Part shown: piece after piece, positions 1-10,300 of the stretch
Position numbering within the stretch: position 1 is the first letter of the stretch
Layout of the letters: each line of letters starts with the position of its first letter
NCBI GenBank assembly: GCA_027604685.1
Contig: JADHYX010000404.1
Coordinates: 2,759 to 19,892, forward strand
DNA from: Lobulomyces angularis
Taxonomy: Eukaryota; Chytridiomycota; Chytridiomycetes; Lobulomycetales; Lobulomycetaceae
Reading direction: 5' to 3'
Length of the DNA: 17,134 bases
Notes under the pieces: model-generated
Databases searched by the model: none
The model's input: the letters and a program-made list of their open reading frames with translations, nothing else
Told to the model about the DNA's origin: nothing
Made by a program: the position numbers and the translations under genes

Positions 1-80
1 AAAAAAAAAAAAAAAAAAAAAAATTAAATTTATCAAAAAATTTTTATTGTTATTTTTTTTATTAAATAAATTATCTTTAC
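1..80 (-). other. Start of RLI1 intron 1
   Basis: The sequence reads from the GTAAAG donor at 80 toward the left edge, ending in an A run of at least 23 bases on the plus strand (sense T). This resembles the T-rich introns elsewhere in the window. The acceptor is outside the window. Confidence 0.75.
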
Positions 81-183
81 CCATTCTTACGACTGGACAA
101 CTTTTTTTACATTCCTGTCTGCATTTCTTAGGTTTGCATTTATCAGCACTAACGATAGCTATTCTGGTTAATTTTTCACTCAT
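81..183 (-). CDS. RLI1: RLI1/ABCE1 ribosome-recycling ATPase, first exon only (partial)
   Basis: The minus strand from the ATG at 183 encodes 34 residues plus one base, beginning [20 protein letters not shown] and ending SCPVVRM. This is the nearly invariant N-terminus of the ABC-E ATPase that splits ribosomes after termination and also acts in initiation and ribosome export. Cysteines 16, 21, 25 and 29 (C-x4-C-x3-C-x3-C) belong to the first iron-sulfur cluster domain. The exon ends at a GTAAAG donor (80-75) after the first base of the next codon, exactly where the family continues with Gly-Lys. The rest of the protein (second half of the Fe-S domain and two ATPase domains) lies beyond the left edge. 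Identification is firm; only about 6% of the usual ~600-residue protein is present. Confidence 0.96.
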
Positions 184-2394
184 TTTATGTAATTAATATT
201 ATTATGTTCAAGTAAACACCTCCTCTGTATTGTAATATATTATTTTGGGAGAGTTGTCCTTTTTTTTTAAAAAATTGAAAGTGCAAAAAAAAAAAAAAAA
301 AAAAAAACACCCTGCTCTTACTAAAAAAGCATAAATAGGAATTTTTTTTGATACTTATACTTTATTAAAGATTGATTTAATACTAATTGAAAAACTGATT
401 TTTAATAGTATGCCTTTTGTTTTATATATTCTACTTAAAAATTTTAGTTTGGAAATTAAATGCTCTGATCTAGATCATATCTCTCATCTCATAACGATGA
501 TGTATTATTATAAAAAAACACATGTTTATACAATTCTAGAAAGATTATTTCTAGTAAATAAATAAAAAAGATATGTGCAGCGGAAAAAATTAAAAAGATG
601 AATAAATAAATTTACAGTAATTTCTATTCTTCTAAAAATTTTAAAAAAATTCTTTTTAAAAATTCATTATACATACAATTTTTATAACTTTAGTATCCCT
701 TCAAAACATCAATTTGTTGATATCCCAATTTCGTTTCATGTATATTAAAAAAAGAAACTACAACAGCATACATATTTTGATTTGACTTTTGAAATAAATT
801 ATCGAAGTCTTAAATAATTTCGTTAATTGCTGGTTTTTAAAAACTTAAAAATTGTTAAATCATTTGAAAAAAACTTCACTAAAAGAATTTGAATGCAACT
901 AGTAGAACGTGAACTGTAATTATTTCGAGGACATGTTGCAAATATCATGAAGTGCTATAATGGAAATGTTGAAAATACTGACTATAACATTCCTATTCTT
1001 CTTAATTTGAATGGCGAATAAATAATAAAAACTGACCAAAAAAAAATTGAATTATTGTTCAAGTTCATGCATGTTGAATTGCTAGATTGATCGAAATTAA
1101 GTGCTATTACTGTCAATAATACTGTTTTTAAATATCGTAGTGATCAAAAAATTATTTTATAAAGTTCCTTTGTGACTTTTAAAATTAGTTTTATTAAAAA
1201 AAAAAAGATACTTCACTTTAATAATTACTTGTGTATCGCAGTAGATTAAATTAAGTAAATGGGTTCGCTGACTTTGTAAACACCATTATAATATTACTCT
1301 TAATTATAGATTTTTTGAACATCTGAAATAATAAAACCATAAGGTTTATAATATAAAGGTTGCGTTTATAACTGAAATCAGCGACCTTGTTCTCGTACAC
1401 AAATTTTTTCAAAGAAAATTATAAAATTTATCAAAATTTACAACAATTTTAAGCCGCAATACCATTAGCTGATAATGTGGTGTTTTGTTACCAAATTAAC
1501 GCTGTCGCTTTACTGGAAATTGAACTAGAATTCTTTTCTCTACTGGAAAAGTGCTACACTCATTAGATTTGAATTTAATGCGGGGTATAGATTTGTTTTT
1601 AAAAAAGTTTTAAATGAAGTTTACTAGATGAGAGTTATAACAATTTATCAAAACATTTAACTGGTTTTTTTTTTTTTTTTATTGAAAGAAAATTTTCGGA
1701 AGTTAACGGAATTGACCGGAAAGAAACTATGCATTAAGATTTGAAGAAATCGTTTTAGTTTTCAATGATACGTTTCATAATTTATAGTAATATTACAGAC
1801 AAATAGTTGAAACTACGAATTGATTGCATAGAAAAAAGATTGATACTAAGAATTTCTCGGAATAAATAAAAGACTGATAACAGAAAAGAACTGCAGAGAG
1901 AAAAGGATTGATACTATAGATGTAGCTACAGAAGGAATTGGAGGAGTAAAGCTGCTTGTTTTGAGAATTATCCGCAGGTTCAATGTTTACTTTAGTCCAT
2001 CACATATCTTAATTATGTCCTTTTATTAAGTATATATACTAGATATGCAGGATAGAACAAACATAATAAAAGGATATTTATTTTGACAATGACCCTCATA
2101 TTCTTTTAAGTATATATAGTGCTGTACAACAATTATTTTAAACTTAATTGGTTTAGATTACTTTTTAATCAGTACTATTAGATTTATAATATGAAACCTT
2201 ACGTATTTGAACTTTGTTGATGCTTAATCAAATTATGCAATGCTGGATTGAGCTTTTATTTAGTAATTATGTTCGGTTGTAAAAAATTCCATTTGGGTTT
2301 TACCAAAAACCCTGTTAAAAGGGGTGCAAAAAAAAAAAGAAAAAAAAAGAACTTGCTTTGTTCTTTATATTATCTCATTCGACTTTATTTAAAA
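184..2394. other. Gene-poor divergent intergenic region (RLI1 / membrane-protein gene)
   Basis: About 2.2 kb between two divergent starts holds no frame I can assign. It has an A22 run near 286-307, and short stop-interrupted open patches on both strands (for example 893-1162 plus, 690-809 minus, 1793-1996 minus) that resemble no family I know. Two similar TATA-like tracts, AAGTATATATA at about 2028-2038 and 2108-2118, lie 80 bp apart upstream of the gene at 2395 and could be promoter elements. The region must contain the RLI1 promoter. Confidence 0.5.
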
Positions 2395-3747
2395 ATGAAC
2401 TTCACTTTCCTCATCTTGGTCTTTCTATTACTTGCCTCAACTCCTGCTGTTTCTAAACCTCTAGATCAAAAGGCATTAAACCTCAACTTTCACAACACCA
2501 CTCTTTTAAAAATCGCACACTCAAAATCTTTACTACTTTCTACTTCTTCTACTATCTCATCAACCCACACTTCTTCTATTAGTTCTACTCCTGTTTTCTC
2601 TTCAACTTCAATCGTTTCTCATCATTCCCCTGAAACTACTTTAATACAATCGAATGCTAATTCTACAAATTTTCCTTCTAATTTGACAGAATCTTCCTTA
2701 AACTTTAATTCGAGCACACCTACTAGCAGCTCTATTGCTCCCTCTGCTTCACTTGAACATAACTCTTTACCTCCAACTACCATCTTTATAATAGTGGCTG
2801 GAATAATATTCTGCATTTTCTTATTTACTCTAATTTTTTTAAAATTTAAGGTAATAATATTTTTGAAAATCTATGTTGAAACTTAAAAAAATGACACCAA
2901 TTTTTAGAATAGAAACACAAACGACAAATGCATAGAAACACCTTCAAACAATACAAAGCATTTAAATTCCGATTTTTCAGTGTATCCGAGTGAAACTGGA
3001 AGAATTCCTATGATTCCACCCCAGATTAGATTAACGTTATCAAGAAGATTAGGAATCTTTAATACATTGTCGCACATCTTTAATCCAGGTGAAAGACCAT
3101 ATTCAATGGCTAGATCTGGCACGCTATCTTCCGTATACTCTATTTCGCATTATTTTAATCAAAATGACTGGAAATCAGATTTAAAATATGACAGAAGATC
3201 TTCAGAAAAATTTGACCATAAAAATTCATATGAAAGTGAGGGTACAGACATTTTAAATTACTATGTCTACCAAACTGGCGATGAAGTTGATAATAAAAAC
3301 AGAAATTCACTAAAACCAACTGACAGTGAAGCTAGAAAAAGTTCAGATTTTAAAAGCAAAAATATATTTAAGCAAATGGAATATGAAGTTAGAAAAAGTA
3401 TAGATTTGAGAAATAAAAATACGACCAAGGCGACTGAAAGCGAAGGTAGAAAGAGTATGGAAAAAAAAAAAAAATATATAACAAATCAAATTGAAAGTGA
3501 CAATAGGAAAAGTATGGATGAAAAAAGCAAAAATTTTACAAAATCAACAGAAAATGATGGCAGAAAAAGTATAGATTTTAAGAACAAAAATTTAAAAAAG
3601 AAGTATTCAATTGATATTGAAATCGAGAAGAAAAGTTTTAGTGATGATTTATTTTTGGAACAAAAATTTAAAGAACTTTTAATAGAAAAAAAAAAATTGG
3701 ATATTAATAGAAACAGCAGTACTTCACAGCTAAATAAGTTACAGTAA
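2395..3747 (+). CDS. Single-pass membrane protein, Ser/Thr-rich ectodomain, repeat-bearing tail (unrecognised)
   Basis: Two exons (2395-2850 and 2908-3747) joined by a 57-nt GTAATA...TTTTTAG intron give 431 residues. Residues 1-20 (MNFTFLILVFLLLASTPAVS) form a classic signal peptide. Residues 21-127 are rich in Ser and Thr with N-x-S/T sites at 34, 89, 96 and 105, as in an O-mannosylated stalk. Residues 129-151 are a hydrophobic membrane span. The 280-residue tail is basic and hydrophilic and carries five 19-residue repeats (284-378) centred on RKS[S/I/M][D/E]. I chose the ATG at 2395 because it places the signal peptide at the terminus; an upstream in-frame ATG at 2269 would prepend a lysine-rich stretch from an A run. 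The plan resembles fungal cell-surface sensors such as Wsc/Mid2 or Msb2 types, but there is no recognisable WSC or Cys-rich domain, so function is unknown. The intron lies directly after the span. Confidence 0.75.
3301..3585 (+). repeat. Five in-frame 57-bp coding repeats (19 residues each)
   Basis: Units start at 3301, 3358, 3415, 3472 and 3529. Their protein form is roughly K-N-x-T-K-x-T-E-S-E-G-R-K-S-[IM]-D-x-K-x. The RKS core occurs in all five, while DNA and flanking residues have diverged, so the array is old and held in register. A degenerate sixth unit may start at 3586. Unit 3 ends in a long A run that encodes four lysines. Confidence 0.85.
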
Positions 3748-4238
3748 TTTTTATTTTTTTGTTACTTAATGAACTCAGAAACTCATGATGTATAATTTTT
3801 TCTTTTTTCTCATAATATTAGAATAGTAACAATCTTAATTGAATTTTTTTTTTTTAGCTTATAATAATTAAAGTATTTTTAAATTTATGTATTTTATTCT
3901 ACAATTGGAAGTATTTTCTACAATACTTTTTACATACAATTAGTTTTTTAAACTAAAATAAGAAGAAAAACATCATTTTAATCTGTATATAATATATATT
4001 TTGATTATCATTTGAATTACTATTAATAAAAAAACTCAACACTCTAAAAATATTTTTGAAAAAAAAACCAAAAAAAAATAAAATGAAAGCTATAAAAAGA
4101 AATTTTTTTTTATCTTAGAATTTTTTATTTCAGTATCTAAAATATTTTTTAAATCAAAAAAAAAAAAAAAAAAGGAAAAGTTAAATGTAATTTAAATATT
4201 TTTTAAATTTTATAATAAAGAAAAAAAAAAGAAGAAAC
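3748..4238. other. Convergent 3' intergenic region
   Basis: The stops of the plus-strand membrane protein gene and the minus-strand serine palmitoyltransferase subunit gene face each other across 491 bp of A/T runs. The stretch presumably holds both 3' UTRs and polyadenylation signals. I see no gene in it. Confidence 0.6.
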
Positions 4239-4585
4239 TTACTCGTATTCACTACTTCTTAAATAATAAGTAGTTTTTTCTAACAAATAACCAGAGTAGT
4301 GTGGTAAATAATAGTAGCTTGAAATTAATAACAAGATGGAAAATAATAATACAAGTGAATCTATTTTTTTTTTTTTTGGTTTATTTTTAGTTTTTTTTTC
4401 AAAGAAGAATTAAACAATTATTAAAAATAAAAAAAGGTATTTTAGTCAAGCTACAAAAAAAAAAAAAAAAAAAAAAAGGTAAAGAACTTACTAAATATCG
4501 CTACCTCCCAACTTTCTAACATATAAAGTCCAAAAGTTAATGTATATTGATAATATTTCCTTTCCAAAAATTTTGATACAGACAT
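4239..4585 (-). CDS. SPTSSA: Serine palmitoyltransferase small subunit (SPTSSA-like)
   Basis: Two minus-strand exons (4585-4492 and 4360-4239), joined across a 131-nt GTAAGT...AAATAG intron, encode 71 residues, the same length as human SPTSSA. Exon 1 contains YYQYTLTFGLYMLESWE (residues 11-27), matching the family signature YYQYxLxxxLYMLEPWE. Splicing creates Asn32-Ser33, aligning with the Asn-Ser of the animal protein, followed by a membrane span (about 34-50) and a Pro-His pair before the short C-terminal tail. The family (functionally like yeast Tsc3) binds the LCB1/LCB2 catalytic subunits in the ER membrane, greatly stimulates Ser plus acyl-CoA condensation, and influences acyl-CoA choice. 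Neither exon alone is a long frame, so the gene is easily missed. The TAA stop sits inside a GTAAGT sequence that could act as another donor. It lies downstream of MVD1 on the same strand with 373 bp between. Confidence 0.9.
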
Positions 4586-4958
4586 TCTTCAGTTGTTAAA
4601 AAATTTTTTTTTTTTTTTTTTTTTATAAAAAAATAGGCTTTTTAAAATTGAAACTTTTTTTTTTTTTTACTTTCCGACTCTTTTGCTTGATAACAGACTT
4701 TTTAAATACAATTCCACATAGTTTTTAATACCAACAGTTTAATACAGTTGAAGTTTATGGAATTTTAAAGTTCATTTGCATAAGATAATGGATGAATTTG
4801 ATATAAAGTACAGAAAAAAATAAAAACTAAAGTTAAATAGAGAAATATATGAAAATTAATATCTGTTTTACCAATTTCCTGAAAATTCTAGATTACTTTT
4901 TATAAAAAAACGAAAAAAAAAAAAGAGCTTAAATAATTAGAAGCAAGTAAAAAATCTT
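4586..4958. other. Intergenic region upstream of the serine palmitoyltransferase subunit gene
   Basis: The region lies between the MVD1 stop and the ATG at 4585 and is rich in T/A runs, including T22 near 4603-4624. It holds the small subunit promoter and the MVD1 3' UTR. A possible 5'-UTR intron ends at CTGAAG just before the ATG on the minus strand (GTAAAA donor near 4670). No gene seen. Confidence 0.5.
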
Positions 4959-6369
4959 CTACTCTTCTACTATTACTTTTGGACCTTCTCCCACTTTAGT
5001 TTTAATAATACCGTTTAAAAGGCTACCTGAATTTCTATTGATTCCTAATTTTGTTATCTCTAGTGCAATGCTTTGCTCTTTTTCACTTAAGGTAAAGTCG
5101 TTTCCAAAACTTCCTCTATAATAATTTTTCAATTCATTATCTTCTGGTGGAGGAAAAAAAAAATTTATAAACTTCATTAGTTGATCTATGTCTTTCTTTA
5201 AAGTGTATATAACTGCGTTTGGTCCTGCGTCAAATGTATAAGCGGCTTTGTATAGATTAATTCCGTCACTGGTGACTTTGTTATATACGTGAATAAAATT
5301 TATTATCTTTCTAAGTTATAAAAAAATAAAATTAAAATAAAAAAAACGGAAAAAAAAAAAAAAATACCTTGAAATATCAGTCAGGTAAAATATTGGAGGA
5401 AATGTATCTAAGCAAACTGCATGAAATTGATTACTATCTTTCATAGTTAATTCAGCAAAGCTATCAAAGTTTTTGGTCTGGATTGCAGTAATCATATCAT
5501 GGAGCCTTTGTTTAACGCTGTGATTAATTCTCTGCGCAACCAATTCAGAAGTTTCAATAGTCGTTTGCATTCCACTTGTTGAACTAGTATGCTTTTTTAC
5601 ATCCGAAACAACTAATTGATTCAAATACAAAATGGAAGTCAATTTTTTCAAAATAATTTTTAAATTTAATTTACCTAAAATTAAAGCTTCCATTTCTGGC
5701 CAATGTGTTTCTGGTGCAATCTGAACAGCATAAGAATCAGAACCATCCTTCATGCTGCCCATTTCCCAGGCAACAAATCCACCAAATATGCTCCTAGAAA
5801 AATTATGTATATTAAAAAAAAAAAATTCTTTTTTTTTTTTATTTTTTACCGACAAGCAGAGCCAGAACCAATTCTAGCAATTTTTGAAATTTCTGTATCA
5901 TTTAATGGTAGAGCATAAAATTTAGCAAGAGAAAAAGCCAAGCATGCAAAACCAGAAGCACTTGATGCGAGTCTAAATTGTTAAAAAAAAAAACAAATTT
6001 CGTTAACTTTTTTCTTTGCTTTTTTTTTACTCACCCAGCAGCAGTTGGAAAATTATTTTCAGATTCAACTAAGATATACTTTCCACTGATTTTTGGTAAA
6101 TTATTTAAAGCTTCCTCCTCTTTTCTTAATTGTTTAAATTTACTCAAAACATTTTTAAATCTTTTGTTCATTTCCTGTTTTTTTCCATTTAACCAAACTT
6201 CATCTTCATTACCAGTGGAAAATTTTACAGAAGTTTTTGAATGCATATCCTCAGTCGAAAGAGTAACCGAAAGCGAACCATTGGTTGGTAATAGAAGCTC
6301 TTGATCTCTTTTTCCCCAATATTTTATGACGGCTATGTTTACAGGTGCTATGCAGGTAATTAATGACAT
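4959..6369 (-). CDS. MVD1: Diphosphomevalonate decarboxylase
   Basis: Five minus-strand exons (6369-6035, 5972-5850, 5793-5675, 5611-5368, 5310-4959) give 390 residues; the yeast enzyme has 396. The protein performs the last mevalonate-pathway step, ATP-dependent decarboxylation of mevalonate diphosphate to isopentenyl diphosphate, normally in the cytosol. Diagnostic blocks are [15 protein letters not shown] near the start, the GHMP-kinase ATP loop PTAAGLASSASG (108-119), SGSACRS with Arg153, and TFDAGPNA with the catalytic Asp301. Introns of 62, 56, 63 and 57 nt all use GT-AG, and each join restores a conserved motif: PTAAG/LASS across intron 1, ACR/SIFGG across intron 2, LVVSD across intron 3. 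A run of T bases inside exon 5 encodes FFF before PPPED, a slip-prone site. All catalytic residues I can check are intact. Confidence 0.97.
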
Positions 6370-7344
6370 TAATTTAATTTTTTTTGTTTTAATTTTTTTT
6401 TTTAAAAAATTAAATATTCAATTTAATAATTCTTTTTTTAATTTTTTTTTTATTTTTTATTTTAATTTGTTATTTTAATTTGTTATTTTTTTTTTTTTTT
6501 AAAACATCAACAGTTTTTTTTTTCCCAGTATTTTTATGGTATGTTTTTTCAAATCAAGCAGGAAAAAAAAAAAAATAAAAAAAATTGATTAGTCAAAAAG
6601 GTTTAAAACTTCTATAGTAATTTTGCATCGTTAATTTAAATTGCAACCCACTTTCTTTGTTTCAGTAGTATATAAAAATGAATAAATGACTTAATTTATT
6701 TTCTTTTTTTGCTTTTTGGAAAATTACAAAATAAATGTGTAAAAAATTTACCTACAAAAATAACTTTAAATTTCAGTTTTGTATCAATGGAATGTTGCAC
6801 TTCTTTTCGGAAGCTTATAAACTGAATCAAATATTAGATCAAAAATGATTTCAATTTTTTTTTTTTTTTTATCATTGATGGGAAATAATAACACAAATAC
6901 TCTGAAAATTTCCTGTTGTATTTTCTTTGGTTACTGTAAGCTATGAAAGATTTTTGAAATGTTTATATAAAGCTTCTCCTGTTCATCTATACTGAATGAC
7001 AAAGACTTTTCATCATAACCAATAAAATTTCTTGTTATACTTTTTGGAGACAAAATGCTGGATTTGACTAAAAAATATGAATATTATTCGTTTTAAGATG
7101 ATTAATCACTTATAAAATATACAGAACCAAGGCAAAGTGTGAATAATTAGTATAAATATTAGTATTTTACATAGGAAATTTATCGATTAATTGTAAATGT
7201 AGTTTTAGTAAAGTTAATAAAGTTCTTATCGGGTACCTTCAAAAATCATAAAGTTTTTTGTGCACAAAAGAAAGTATTTTTTTAGAGATTTTTAATTAAA
7301 TTTCTGAAACAAAAAAAAAAATTAATTGTTCTTTTGTCAGTGTC
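6370..7344. other. Divergent intergenic region (MVD1 / TFIIIC subunit) with one possible exon
   Basis: The interval contains the promoters of MVD1 (minus) and the TFIIIC subunit gene (plus). A/T tracts dominate 6370-6600, and a TATATAAAA tract lies near 6669-6677. On the minus strand a strong acceptor (ATTTTTTAG ending at 7068) opens a 44-codon frame, 7067-6931, ending in TAA and reading like coding sequence. I could not find a convincing first exon; a 13-nt ATG exon at 7249-7237 is in phase but speculative. I do not recognise the product. Confidence 0.35.
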
Positions 7345-10300
7345 ATGGGTAAAAAGAGAACAAGTAAAGAAATTGAAGCTACAGATGAATTGGAACCAAA
7401 ATCTTCTGAATCTACAAGTATGTCTAAAAATGAATTGAGGGAAAAGTGTACTGTAAGTACTTCATTGTAACTTTTTTTATGAAAGTAAGGTAACTATAGA
7501 TACTAAGAACCCGTTTTCTACAAAAATGCGGATCAACTTTATCGGATGATATAAAAGAAAAGCTAAATTCTAAAAAATTAAAGTTGCAGAATTTTCGAGG
7601 TTCAAAAGTTTCTCCTTCCAACTTCAATGACTGTAATTTTTTTTTTGTTGAAAGAGTTAAAGTAGCAGGACAATCAGGCAAATTCGATTGTTTTATTCCT
7701 GGATGCAAAAATAACTTTACATCTTGTTTACTATTAAGAAAACACCTTAATTTGGAATATCATGATTTAAAAGCTGCCTTAGAAGTTTTGTATGATAATG
7801 ATTATTTGCAAAGCTCTAAGGAAGCAAGGCTGAATTTTGAAAAATTAAAACCATTAGAAGAAACTCACATTTCTTTAGTAATAAAAGATTTTAGGTTTTT
7901 TGGTGAAAATTCTTTTTTTAACTTTAATGTGACTTTCGAGAATAATGTTAATACGGAAGTGGTAGATACAGTTATGGAGATTGCAGAAGAAAACTTATCT
8001 AATGGTGTGAAATTAATAAATTTTTTTTTATTAATTTTTTTATTTGGTATAAAGTTGATAATTTATGCAATGACACTTCAATTAATTTTGAAGATTCTGC
8101 AAAGGTTTTTACAAAATAAACATACACCGTATTAATATAAATTATTTTTTTACATTATCAAAAGGATTTAAGATATTTTCTTACGGACAACTTTGGTTCA
8201 GCATTAACACCGGAATTAATAAGCAGAATGAACTCAAATGAAATTTCAATTACAAATTTTCAGTCTTCAAAGGAAATAAGCTCTCAAAAAGATTTTTTTT
8301 TAAATGTTGAAAGAACTCGATCGAAAGGGGAGGTAGGAACAAAAGTTACATGCCCCATACCAGGATGTCACGTCAGATTATCTTCAGCAGTTTTTATTAG
8401 GAAGCATTTAAATACCGAAGTGCATTCTCTTACCAATATCATTGATTTAATATCGAAAGCAGAGGCTGCCAAAAACTTACCATTAAATAAGGAACGAGAA
8501 GAGAAACTGAATCAATTAAAAAACATAGATGAAAATCAGCTTAAAGAAACTCCATTTTCCTTAAAAAACTTTAGATTTTACCTTGATGATGCATTTTACA
8601 ATTTTAATGTTACCTTTGGCTTTACTGAGCAAGCTTTGATTGAGAAGGAGCCTGATGAAGAAGATATAAGTGCAGTTAACAAAGAAAGTGAAGTTGCAAC
8701 CGAAGGTGACGATAGCGAACAAAAGAAAGCAAGTAGAAAACGCACCACTACAACCCCTATGAAAGTGACAGGAAGCAAAGAGTCCTTTATATACCCAATA
8801 CCTTTACAAGATCATTTATCAATTTTCGAAGATGGGGATGAAAACTGTGAAACTGTGTATAATGGTCTGCGACCAAGTTTTGAAAATTTTTTACAATTAA
8901 GTGAAAAGTATGTTTATCAAATTTTCTTTTCATTGTTTTATAAATAACTGTTAGAGAAGCAACAGATTATTTGCCTCCAAAAATTACAACCCATATTTTA
9001 AACTCACAAAGCGATGTAGAAGTGGATGTTTTTAGTTCAGCGAAATTAGGTACTGAAATTCCCATTTGTACTAAAAAAAAATTTTTTTTTGTTTATAAAA
9101 GCGCTTCAACAAGATTCTGTTTTTATTTTGAATACAGGAGCATCAGTTTGGGGTTTAGACTGGGTCCCTGGAGTAAAAGATCCAGAAAATCAGTATTTAG
9201 CCTGTGCAGGACATCATTCAACTCTACAGCATACATCCCTTGGTAAGAGACAATTTGGAGCTGATATGAAAGGATGTATTCAGTTTTGGAAAATGAACTG
9301 CTTAGATGAGAATAAAAATCCCGAACTTCAGTTGGTGATTTTACATGATTATGGGACAGTATTTGACTTAAAGTGGATGCCGTATGGTGGTTGTGAAATT
9401 AATCAAGAAGAAATAATGCAAAATCAAGATGAAATGAGCAGACTAGGCATTCTAGCAGTAGCATTCGGTGATGGATGTTTTAGAATTTTTAATATACCAC
9501 ATATTTCCCAATTAAGACAAAAGCTCGGTATTACAGATTTGAATGAAATTTTGTATGGTAATTAGAAAATTTAGCGATGAAACCATTTTTATTTTTTTTT
9601 TTTATTTAATATATTTTAATTTTCTTGTAGTTGAAATAACAACGCCATTATGTGAGGGTCGTATGGCCGATACCTTATTATGGAGGTTAAGTTGGAACGG
9701 ATATCAAAATCTTGTAAAAATTTAATTTGAAATTCATAACTTAGTCTGTAATACACCAATTTATTTATTCAGGCCGTTGGATGTACTAATGGATGTTTTT
9801 CTGTATGGAACATATACGATGCATTGATGTCCAAGCTAAAAGGAAAAGATTTTGCTTTAAATGACAGTAACATTTAGTATTATTGTTACGTATACTTATT
9901 TTGTTTAGTTGAACCCAGTGTGATATTTCCTGCGCATGACTGCAGTATTAGAAGTGTATCCTGTAATGACGAAACAAAGATAAACAGGTATTTAAAAGAC
10001 CAGAAAGCCGCTGATACTGCAGCTAATTTTTTTACAAAACCACCTTCCTCTTCATATCACTGCATATCTGGTGGTAATGACGGAAACTTGTACTTACATG
10101 ATATTAGAGATCCTTATTCACCAATTCGCTTACAACGAATAAGAGGTTACCATGAAAAAAAAAAAAAGTAATTATTTTTAAAATTTTGAATTTTTTTTTT
10201 GTTAGGAATTTTATATAGTTGCATTTTTTGTCCCCAATTTAACGGAATTGTTTTTTCCGATGATGAGAATCAAATAAGATTTTTGGTGAGAAAAGTAATA

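Noticed and set aside
690..809. 40-codon minus-strand open patch ending in TAA
   Set aside because: It reads plausibly, but no donor, start or homologue could be found, and runs of this length occur by chance.
893..1162. Stop-interrupted plus frame suggesting a decayed gene
   Set aside because: Three internal stops in 90 codons is only mildly fewer than expected in this DNA, the opposite strand is equally open, and no family is recognised.
1793..2027. Overlapping open frames on both strands of about 58-67 codons
   Set aside because: No recognisable product, no proper start, and both strands cannot easily be coding; treated as chance.
2248..2394. N-terminal extension of the membrane protein to 2269 or 2248
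   Set aside because: It would place a lysine-rich stretch from an A run before a clear signal peptide; the ATG at 2395 fits secretion better.
2904..3122. 72-codon minus-strand open frame
   Set aside because: Antisense to exon 2 of the membrane-protein gene, with no recognisable motif.
3301..3585. CRISPR-like regular spacing
   Set aside because: The 57-bp periodicity is a diverged coding repeat in frame, with no spacer/repeat distinction; the DNA is eukaryotic.
5703..6304. Plus-strand open frames
   Set aside because: Antisense shadows of MVD1 exons 1-3, running across its introns.
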